From: Gigantopelta aegis
Lineage: Eukaryota; Mollusca; Gastropoda; Neomphalida; Peltospiridae
DNA: 64,000 bases
Reading direction: 5' to 3'
NCBI RefSeq assembly: GCF_016097555.1
Contig: NC_054701.1
Coordinates: forward strand, 62,957,543 to 63,021,542
Numbering within the stretch: position 1 is the stretch's first letter; each line of letters opens with the position of its first letter. Position numbers and translations under genes: made by a program. Positions 38,110-50,100 of this stretch are shown here, in pieces. Under the pieces are notes generated by a model, which saw nothing but the letters and a program-made list of their open reading frames with translations, ran no database searches and was not told the DNA's origin.

Positions 38110-41100
38110 TCATTTAGGTACTGACACTTTGTATCCCTTTGAGTCTGCCCACACTTTTAACAGTTCATCCTGTTTTGTGAGCTGACTTTCATATTTGGCA
38201 ATTAATGAATTCAGCTCCTTTATCATTTGGTCTTTGTGTCTTGCAGCCGAGTCAATCTTTTCCAACTTGCTTGTTAGCACTGTGCAGTTTGAACAATGAC
38301 CCTGAAGAGAAAACTTTAGCTAAAATATACATGTAAAAATAGATTTAAAAAAAAAATATTAAACAAAACTAGATATGATTTTTTTTTTTTTTTTAAATAT
38401 TAAACAAAAAATAGATATGAATTTTTTTTTTTTAAATATTAAACATTTTTTTTTTTAATACAAACAATAATGTTTCTCTAACTAGTTAAACCACAGGACT
38501 GTGTGATTGTACATGATTAACAATTAGGAAAATTAAAAAAAACTTTTATTCTGCTAACAAAATTTACAACCAGCCCCTCAACCCCTGTATTACAGTTCCA
38601 CTTAAAGTTTTGACAAGTTATTCTGACAAAAACGATAAATGGCAAAAACTGTTCAACGAGTCCCAAACTTCATGACACGTATACAAACCTGTTTGGTTTT
38701 AGAGTAAGACTTGAGTTTAATTCTAAGCATGTCTGACTCATCCTGAAGTCTGGCTAATTCTTTAGTAAGTTCTTCTAGTTGTTGTTGTCTTTCCCTACAA
38801 AATATACGGGGTTCAATATTATACATGTGTAACAGCATAGCATCATAATTTGAAAGAAAAAAGAAAGAAAGAGAAAGTTCTACACACAAATTTAAATTGT
38901 AAAGGAAAAACATTGATGTGAATATAAGAATTAAATTCAACTCTTAGAATGTCACTATGTTACCCAAGCTGAATGCCAGACCATTCCTAAATTAAAATAC
39001 ATGTAAGTACAAACTGTACAATAACATAAATCTAAGACATACAGAGAAATTAGACTGTTGAAAAGTACCAAGAATTTCCTTTCAGTGCGTCAGCCATTTG
39101 TAACTTGAGTCGGCCCAGCTTCTCATCTCTGATAACTATATCTTTATCTTTACTACAAATCGTTTCTTTCAGCTTTTCTATCTGAAAAATAAAATGCAAT
39201 ATTTATTTTGTTGTTGCATCTTATCAATTGGGTAGGGTTGTTGAGAAAAACTGGTGTGTGTGTGGGGTGGGGGGGATAAATATAAATCGTTATTAATACT
39301 GATAATGAAAGGCTGGTTACCATTTAAAATTTGAAATCTGCAATAAAATAATCCATTAATAATTGTGATTATTACTCACCAGTAAATAACATACAATTTG
39401 TTTTAGATATTCATTCATGTTGAACTCCAGCTGAGTTTTTCTGGGCTTGCTGTACATAATTCAACAAAGTCTTAAGGAGCCATTTACAATTAAATTGTTT
39501 TTATAAGAATACACTGGGGGAGGTGGTTAATGTCAGTATACACAGTGAAAAAATATTCCTTATAAAATTGACATTTTTGTTGTAATAAGCTTTTAGGAAG
39601 AGTTTGTACAACCTTAAAAAGGGTGATAATTGTGAACGGCTTCTAAATACATTGTATATGATTATACCTCATTTCTCAAACGTTCTACAATGTATATGAT
39701 TATTATACCTCATTTCTCAAGCATTCTACAACGTATATGATTATTATACCTCATTTCTCAAGCATTCTACAACATATATGATTATTATACCTCATTTCTC
39801 AAGCATTCTACAACGTATATGATTATTATACCTCATTTCTCAAACATTCTACAACATATATGATTATTATACCTCATTTCTCAAGCATTCTACAACATAT
39901 ATGATTATTATACCTCATTTCTCAAGCATTCTACAACGTATATGATTATTATACCTCATTTCTTAATCATTCTACAAAGTACATGTATATGATTATTATA
40001 CCTCATTTGTCAACCATTCTACAACGTATATGATTATTATACCTAATTTCTCAACCATTCTACAATATAGTATATACCTCATTTGTCAACCATTCTACAA
40101 TATAATATATACCTCATTTGTCAACCATTCTACAATATAATATATACCTAATTTGTCAACCATTCTACAATATAATATATACCTAATTTGTCAACCATTC
40201 TACAATATAATATATACCTCATTTGTCAACCATTCTACAATGTATATGATTATTATACCTCAACCAAGGGCGAGATGTAAAACACTCGCTTGATGCACAG
40301 TCAGTTTGGGATCGATCCCCATCAGTGGGCCCATTGGGCTATTTCTCGCTCCAGCCCTGTTACCACAATTGGTACATCAAAGGCTGTGGTATGTGCTATC
40401 CTGTCTATGGGATGGTGCATATAAAAGATCCCTTGCTGCTAATCGAAAAGAGTAGCCTATGAAGTGGCAACAGCGGGTTTCCTCCCTCAATATCTGTGTG
40501 GTCCATAACCATATGTCTGACGCCATATAGCCGTAAATAAAATGTGTTGAGTGCGTCGTTAAATAAACTATTTCTTTTCCTTCCTTTCATTTCTCAACCA
40601 TCTACAATATATATGATTCTACCTCATTTGTCAATCATTCTAGCACAATGACGTTATAGAAAGGTGGTAGAAAAACCGTCTACCACATGTGTGTAGACAC
40701 TAATCCGCCCTTTTCATTGGTTAATATTAGGATGTACACAACAGTTGCTACCGGTTGATTACGTAATTTTCGTCTTCTCGACACCACTGTATGCTTTCAC
40801 ACTCGTGACGTAACATGGGTGTCAGCTTAGAGGTGACGTCACGTTACAAAAATAAAATGAAGAGACTTACAGTATAGTTAGACTAAATTAATAATAAAAT
40901 TTATAAGACAGGTTGTGCTAGAAAATATTTCTGGCACTCGTCCTTTTCTATATGGTTTTTCTGACACTCGTCTCAAGAAAATCAATCCATGGAGCTCGCT
41001 AAAGCTTGCTCCAAAGATTGATTTTCTTGAGACTCGTGTCAGAAAAACCATCTACAAAATGACTCATGCCAGAAACTATTATTCTACAATGTATACAATT

Positions 41101-44100
41101 ATTATATACATGTACCTCCTCTCTCAACCGTTCTATTTCATTTGAATGGTCCTCCTTTAGGGCATGTATCACACAATTTAAACTGTTTATCTTCTCGTTA
41201 GACATCTCTAGATGTTTCTTGGTGTCCTCATGTTTCATTGTCTCCAATTCTATAGCAGCTGCATGCTGTTTCATCTGAAAATATTCATACAAATACATGT
41301 ATTAAAAATTATAAGAATTATGAATACATCTTTTTGGGGGGAATATTTAGTTTGCTGTTTCCCCAAATTATTATATATAATATTCATCCAAGTTACAATT
41401 GAATAAAAATGCATTAGAATAAATATGAAAAACAGATGATTTGAGAATTTACATGTTTCATGGATGAATTGATGCCTTTTTAATTTATGTGACACATTTT
41501 TAAAATCTGAATATGGCTGTAGGGTTTGGGTTTTTTCATTCCAGAAAATGCCAGCTGGGACCTGTTGCCACCGCATAGGCTACTCTAATGATATTTTATC
41601 CCACAATCACTGTATACATTGGCAAGATATGATGACTAGATAAATCTCTATATTTTTGGTCACTGACGAAAAATATAGGTCACGTGACAAAAGCCCAAGT
41701 ATTTCAGAGTAGATTTTCAATAAACATACTCTTTAAATCATTTGTTGAAGTGCTGTAAATACAAAGAACTTTAAGTTTTGCGATAACAATACTAAACTTG
41801 TATAAAATTACGTCACGCATCTTGTATGACGTCATACGACAAAAGCCTTACTAGGTTGACAATACTCGATTTGCGAACACAAAACTGGAATAAATAATAA
41901 TTTTCCGAATATTCCTGTAGAATTGCAGGATAAAAGAAATAACTGGTTACTGGCTTAAGATATCGGCTGTATCCTGCTCAGGACGAATGGCGAATGTAGC
42001 TCGGAATAGCCTCTTTGCATTCGTCATTCTAACCTTCGCAGGATAAAGTCGATATCTTAAGACAGTAACCAGTTATTTCCTATATATCAAACAGTAAGCT
42101 ATTTGTTATATGCACTTTCCCACTGACAGACAAATATATATTACAGCAAAAACTTTGATCCTGAGCTATATTATTTTTCCCCTATTTTGTAATCATTTCA
42201 TCTACAACTACAATTAGTACTGCATGTATAAAAGTGTATGACTGGATTAAAAAAAAATTGTATTGACTGTTTAATAAAAGTGTTTTTTTTTTAATAGTAG
42301 ATGATCAACTGTTTAATTACATGTAACATAAGTGCCAGGCGGCTTAAGCAGGAATGACTATCCCACAAAATAAAAAAATACCTTCAAGATAAACAATTCA
42401 ATGTTAATTATATTTTTTTTCAATTATTCTTTCCAGATATTCATAATACAAAACCTCCCAAAGGCAATATTCATGTACACACCACATTCATGATGAAAAT
42501 AGCTTCTAGCCCACAATGGAAACTGCTTTTATTATCACTATTAATAGCACAGTCGTTAATAGTTTTATTTGGGAATATTCAATTCAGTCTTCTTACGTGC
42601 TCTGGAAACTAATCACACTTCAGCTGAATAAGCCTGATTGTGATATAATAACAGAGACTTCCTCATAGTATTATATTTGAGTATTCTGACCGAACAAGTC
42701 TTGTGAAACGACCCAATATAGATTTTCCATGTGACTGGTTCTGATCTAAATATCTTCGATTACAGCGTTTCTCAACCGGTGATGCGTGACACACAAGTAA
42801 ACCATGTTGACCAATGTGTACGAACCATGACTCTTTAATTTTGTAACACATACATATACTTCTATTTAAGTCAATTTTACTTAAAATTAGTTAAATGTTT
42901 ATATTGATCAATTTGAGGGGAAGAAATTAAGAAATACAGTGAAACCTGTCTAAACCGGATCAAGCCAGGACCTATTATTTATCCAATTTAGACAGATCAA
43001 CTGAGCAACTCTAGTGTTTCGAGTGTTGCGTTTTACAATCTAGACAATTCGGGACCATGAAACTTGGCCGGTTTTGACAAGATTCCAGTTACTTGAGGGT
43101 CTGGTTTGGACAGGTTTCCCTGTATTTCCGTTGACCTAGGGGACTAATAGCCTAGAAATGTTATTGGTGCCCATGAAGAATTACTAGTTTTCCTCCACAC
43201 ACACCCCACCACCCTCCATTATTGGCAGGAAACATGACAAATATTTAACATAATTAGTTTCCAGAATTGAAAATAAACACCCAACAAATTGTATGACTGC
43301 ATAATAATCAAACTAGAACATATATAATTATGTAACATTCCTAGAGGTCTATAGCATCATTTAGTTTTAAACTGTACACATCCCCAGCAATTCCTATAGT
43401 CATGGTGTTCAAACAAGGGTACCGGTGAGGTACATGATACGCCCGTCAGGAGTTTGATGGAAAACCATAGATATTAATGATTATGTTACGGGTATGATTC
43501 AATTCTAATTATGTGAAATTTTTGCAATGGGATGAACAGTTTGTTTTGGACCAACTACTGATGATACTGTATCCATTGGAGAAGATGCTGTCTGATTAAT
43601 GAAGTTATTGTTCTTTAATTAGAAAGGGAAATTTTGTTTAGCATGGGTAATCTGTAGTTACGGTATTGTAACAGAAACGTTTCAGTTACCGTTACAGGAT
43701 ATGGATGCCATTTCTTCGTAGCAGCACCGCCACAGATCACAGCGGCACATTTCCCGCCAATATCATTGCACGTATCGTTCAAATAAAGTGGTAGTTGTAT
43801 ACATATTTAAGTTTCTTCACGACTGACAATTATCAGGCACCATAAAGATGTCTTATGTAAGCCCTTAAAATTCGCAATGTACAATATCATCTGGCTGTTC
43901 TTATCCCTTTACTACCATGTTGGTTGTAAGTAGTTTCCTCCGATATCTTCTTCGGAGCACCGCAGAAACTGCGTCGAGTAATATTTGTTTTTACATATAT
44001 AAAACTATTTACTAACTGTAGGTATTTTAAAACCATATACTGTCCGAGACGAGCTCATGAGGAATATTTTGCTATCACTAATAGTAATTAATACAGTGTT

Positions 44101-47100
44101 AATAATAACAATAAATTGATTAATTAAAGTCAAAGACTACACTACTAGCACAGTCAACATATTATTTACAGTTCTTCCTCTCAGATTTGAGATAGGCCAC
44201 TACAATAATGCACAAAATACACACTAATATTAAAATGACATTCTACCACTACATTACTAGCAAAAGATTAGCACTGTAAGTACTTTAAAAACCACTATGG
44301 TCGATGACGGTCACTTTTCGCACCCTTATTTTGGCTTTGTACACAATAAATATCCTACAGTAATATCACTTGAAATCCATATTTCGTAAATAGTACAGTT
44401 TTTTTAATCACAAGATTTTCTTCAGAGTGAAGTGCATTAGCCATTAGCAATGTTAAAAAAAAAAAAAAAATTGCATTGAAATGTTTCCAGCGTTCTTAAA
44501 ATGGAAACGTCATTCACCCAGTTTATTGTTCTTGTATAGAGATGTAAACTGATGTCATTAAAAAAATTGTTTTTATCTATATTATTACAATGCTTCGCCA
44601 CATTAAAATAAAAACTGGTCTACTTACCGTGACCTCTGTCAAAAAAGTTCCGATAGCAGACAATGCAGTTTAAATGTCAGTATGTTTTTATTTTTTATAA
44701 TTTTAGACAAACTATTAAGTTTAAGTTTTAAAAGATAAAAGAAATAAAGAAATACATTTTGTCAAATATATCATAAAACAAAAATTACTCTAGTAGATTA
44801 TATATTTTCATGTATGGATATTTCACATTCTCACGAGATTCTCGTATTATCTGTCATGACAGCCGAAGAACGCTTTTAGTCTTGATATTTGTTAATCTGC
44901 ATTGTATTAATTATATTTGCAACAACAATTAATTTAATATATATCAACAATATCGAGTAAGTGTTTCCAACAAAATGTGAATGTTTTTTTACAGAACACT
45001 GAAGTTTGTTTTTGCTACACATGGGGTATATGCCCAGTGTTCTCGCTGGGTGAAAATTAAAGGAGGGCGGCCGGTTGGCACCACATCCTTCAAAAAAAAA
45101 AAAAAAAAAAAACCCCACCAAAAAACGAAAAGCAAAAAAAAAGAAAAAAAAAGGGGGGGGGGGGGTAGTTTGGTTATCATATTGTTGTGTGTTGGTAGAC
45201 TTTGAGAAAAGACATACTCCTTATTTTGCCTACAAAAAAGTGCAAAGGGGTTTATAAAAAAACTTGTCTTTTAATTGAACCGAAAATGATATCGGTCTGA
45301 CATTCACGGGCAGTTCCGGTTTTGCTGGACCGATCAAAGTTTTAATATTATTATTTTTAATAACGATTTCAAGATATACGAAAAACAATAAAGATGTTTG
45401 TAAAGTGATCTCCTAATGTCAGATACATTTTTGTTATTTCAATCTTCATCGAATGAATCGATCGCTGTGATAAAATATTATCGCCAGCTGATAAAAAGTA
45501 GTTTCGTTTTTGTAAAGGCGGTGTATATATTATTTGGCACTCAAGATAAATGATTTTAATGATAAACACTACCACTTCCGTTATTTTTATAAGCATTCAT
45601 ATCCCCTCAAAATGAAAAGTTTACAATATTTTATAAAGAACTGCTGAATAAACAGAATAACAGAAAGTAAAAATCATCAGTTTCAACTAATTATATCTGC
45701 AACTGAGGACAAAATATCAAACGATAGTTAGTGGAAACAAAAGATTGAATGACCGTTCTGATCACGTGACAAATTTGGCGCCAAATAAGAGGGTTTTTTT
45801 CAATCGGGTATTGCCGAATCCGTAAAAAAATTAATGTTTTCATTGCTTACATAAAATATAACTTTTATTGTGTCTATCAAACATACAAATGGATACAGAT
45901 ATTGGACAAAATAGAGGCTGTTAAAAATACTGTTAAATTATGTTACGGTAACTGTCGTAAATGTTTCGTCAATTGCTTTTTCGTACACAACGCGGCACGC
46001 GGCTTGTTTCCTTTGATGTCCAGTGTGCAGACTGATCGTTGTTTTTTGTGTGGAAAAAAGTGTGCATAGATAGGTGCTGGAAAATAAAGAGGGGCGCTCA
46101 AAAATAAAGGAGGGCGGGGAACGTGAAAGGAGGGCGGCAAAATGGAATAGCGGGGCAGGGCGCCCCGCTTAAATGGAGCAGCGAGAACACTGATGCCTCA
46201 TCTCATAACGCTGAACAGAAGACCGTGTCGATGTCAGCGCTACGTTATCGTATCTAGGGTAATCTGGTGACACAGTATGCGATACAGCACCATCCCAAGT
46301 TCATCCTACATGTGAGATTTCATGGTTCTGTATGCATCTGTATGCAAGATATGGTACAGACAAGAAAAAGTTAACAGACGGACATATATAAGGATGGACA
46401 TACAGACAATGCTATACCATAGTACGATTCATTAAAGACTGGCGTCAAAAAAAAGTAGGTGGATATATTTACTCAATGTAGAGGTTTATAACTGTAAGCG
46501 TTCATCAATGTGGTGATTTCAAATCGTCGCCTGCCACCTACTAATGAACACACTGTGCAGCTAGTACTTTACCTGAGTTTCTATTCTGACACCCATTTCC
46601 AAAATGGTCTGCTCTTTATCTTTCAGCTGTGTTCTCAAGTCTTTTATGATCTTTTCCAGATTGGATACAAAAAGTTTCAGACTTTTCTCCCTCGCCTGAA
46701 AAGAAAACAAGAGTATGAAATGTAGTACGTACCATATGGTCAATTGAAATAATACTGATGGTGCAGTTGTGAAGGACATTATAATGGTCAATTAAGTTTT
46801 CCTTTAATCCCAGCAACTCATAACATAAAGTTAAAAGTTAACAATACCATTAAAGCACATTGATTTATTAAATAATCATCGGTTATTGGATGTCAAACAT
46901 TTTGTAATTTTTACATATACAGTCCTAGAGAGGAAACCCGCTACATTTTCCATTAGGTAGTAGAAAGGGATCTTTTATATGCACCATGCATATACCCTGT
47001 ATATCCCACAAACAGGATAGCACATACGACAGCCTTTGATATACTGTAGATCCTGAAATTAATGTGTCCCTAAATTAATGCGACTGATGGTAGTCAGACA

Positions 47101-50100
47101 AAAATGCAAACTGAATGTAATGCGAGTATCCCCTCTTGGAAATATTACTTTTCTAATAACACACATTTGGTACCCTAATTTCAGTTAGATCTGAGGTGCA
47201 GGCATCTTCATTAGTATTATGCTGATAAAATTGCAGCCATCGTGAACAATAAAAACAAAGAACCCATCGACTTTATGATTAGTGTATCATGTTGGCTTTG
47301 ACAGGGAGGCCAGACTTCTGCAGGTGCATGCTAGACTATTGGGTAACTAGTCTTACATACAGTGATGGGCAGGGTATAGCCCAGTGGTAAAGTGCTCGCT
47401 TGATGCACAGTCGGTCTGCGATCGATCCCCATCAATGGGTCCGTTGGGCTATTTCTCGTTCCAGCCAGTGCACCACAACTGGTATATCAAAGACTGTGAT
47501 ATGCTTTATCCTATCTGTGGTATGATGCATATAAAAGATCCCTTGCTACTAATGAAAAATGTAGACGGTTTCCTCTCTAAAATATGTCAAAATTACCAGA
47601 TGTTTGACATCCAATAGCTGATGATTAATAAATCAATGTACTCTAGTGGTGTCATTAAACAAAACAAACTTTAAATTTACATATAGTGAATTGTCTTCTA
47701 CTTGTGTTTTGTGAAATATAATTAGTATTTTAATTTTTGTTTGCTTTTCTTTAATGACATGTGACATATAGACAAAACTTTAAAATAAATGTGTCATGTT
47801 ATTAATGCAAATAATGCATTTTTTACATTAATATTATGATCGCATTAATTTCAGGAGGGAAGGATGTAGCCCAGTGGTAAAGCGCTTTGTTGATGCATGG
47901 TCAGTTTGGGATCGATCCCCGTCAGTGGGCCCTTTGAGCTATTTCTCTTTCCAGCCAGTGTACTACAACTGGTATATCAAAGGCTGTGGTATGTGCTATC
48001 CTGTCTGTGGGATGGTGAATATAAAAGGTCCATTGCAAATAATGGAAAAATGTAGCGGGTTTCTTTTCTAAGATTATATGTCAAATTTACCAAATGTTTG
48101 ACATCCACTAGCCGATGATTAATAAAACCATGTGCTCTAGTGGTGTCGTTAAACAAAACAAACTTTTAACTCTTAATTTCAGGATCTACAGTGCCAGTCA
48201 TTGTGCACTGGCTGGAACGAGAAATACCCAATGGGCCCACCAACTTGCATAGCAAAGTGCGATATGATATTGATCAAAATGTTCTCCGATTCGCATTAAT
48301 TTCATGTCACATTTTAGTCTGCCCACCATCACTTGCATTAATTTAGGAACACGCTAATTTCAGAATCTACAGTATTTTAAACAAGAAAAGGTAATTAATA
48401 TAAAATTGTAGTCTTTACAACTAGGCTCTATTAGTTGGAAGAAGTTTGTTTTGTTTAACGATACCACTAGAGCACATTGATTTATTAATCATCGGCTATT
48501 GGATGTCAAACATATCATGGTCATTTTGACAGTCATTGAGATGAAACCCACTATATTTTTCCATCAGTAGCAAGGGATCTTTTATAAGCACCATCCCACA
48601 GACAGGATAGCAGATACCATGGCCTTTGATATACCAGTCATGGTGCACTGGCTAGATTGAGAAATAGTCCAATAGGGCCATCGATGGGGATTGATCCTAG
48701 ACCGACCGCGCATCAAGTGTCCTCTATTAGGTGGAAACATCATATAATGCAGCGAACTCATGACAGTTCTTTAATATAAATTATGTTCAGCCATATTACA
48801 AAACCCATTCCCATGCATGTATACATAGGCAACACATGCACTTTTTGTGTATGACATTATTGTTCTTATTCACCTGTACCATAAACAAATAAACAAAAGT
48901 CAATTCCAAAGCCAGATACTACATGTATGCAGATTACTCAATTACAATGTAGACGTATTGGCAAACAAGAATATAAATAGAATGAAAATATATTCTTTAT
49001 TAAAATGGACACAATACATGTATGTGTCATTGCTCACACAGACTTATAATGTTTAACTACAGTCATTATGACTTGGCACACCTTGTGCAGATTGTCCTTA
49101 TCTGAATATTTTTGCACCAATTGAGCTGGCTAACAAGGAAAGCAAACATTGCTTCAGTACTTTACAGTCAATACATCATGTATTTAGACACCTGTAGATC
49201 ATGGGAGGTGACGTCTAAAAATAGTTCTTTTGTTTGGTAGGCCAATATCTTATAAACATAAACAGCTTGCTGTAAACCAAAACCTTTCTTCAACTCATTT
49301 TGCTTCTCGGCTATTTGTTTTTAATCAGCATATAATAAAAAAAGTTAATTTATAGTCCTTCCGACTGGAAACACTGTTTTCTTACTATAGTAATTGCTAC
49401 AAGTTATTTATTTCTGAGCCAATTGTTTTTATTTCTAAACTGCACACAAAAATAGTTTTTGTGCTATTTCCAAACTTTTAAAACTTTTTTTCTTATGTCA
49501 AAGCAAACTGAAATTATTTACAAAAAAATTCTGTTCATGGAGGATGGGAAGAACTACATATGTACAAGTTATCTTATTTTGATACAGGTACTTGATCCAA
49601 TAATGGTGCAGGGAGACAAGTTTCTAAATGCATTTTCCTACAGGCAGAATAGTCAAGGTTGTTATGTTAATAAACAGTTGTAATTCTTATTAGCTGTCAT
49701 CAAGGTTTTGTGATTACTGTACATCATTATGTAGATGATAATAAATGAGTTACCAATTATTAAGTTCTGAGTGAAATAATTTTCACTTCTTACAAGCTTT
49801 GCCAAACTGTGAAGACTCATATTTAGTACTGTCGAGGTCAGTGCATGGTTTGTAAGTGTTAGACTACCGATATCCAATAATATTGTACATTTAATGCATG
49901 ACAGATAGGGAGAAGTTATGTTTATCATTCCCTGGTTCCCATTAAAACTGTGTAATATAGATATAGATATATATAGGTTAAAGGGACAGACCCTAGTTTT
50001 TAAACACTACAGCATATGTTTCACTATTAGAGCCGTTTATGATTACTAAAATCAAACATTACTTATACTTTATTGTTTAGATTATCCATTTCCGTACAAC

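Larger units (their letters stand above)
47044..48191. mobile_element. TIR element M3 carrying two SINE B insertions
   Basis: CTGTAGATCCTGAAATTAA at the left is mirrored by TTAATTTCAGGATCTACAG at the right; TA precedes the left end and TG (TA changed) follows the right. Without the two SINEs the element would be about 500 bp. It splits a SINE B at GATATA/CCAG. TA target use suggests the Tc1/mariner group. Confidence 0.85.

Noticed and set aside
39667-40266. CRISPR-like array
   Set aside because: Units abut with no unique spacers, and the genome is animal. It is a minisatellite.
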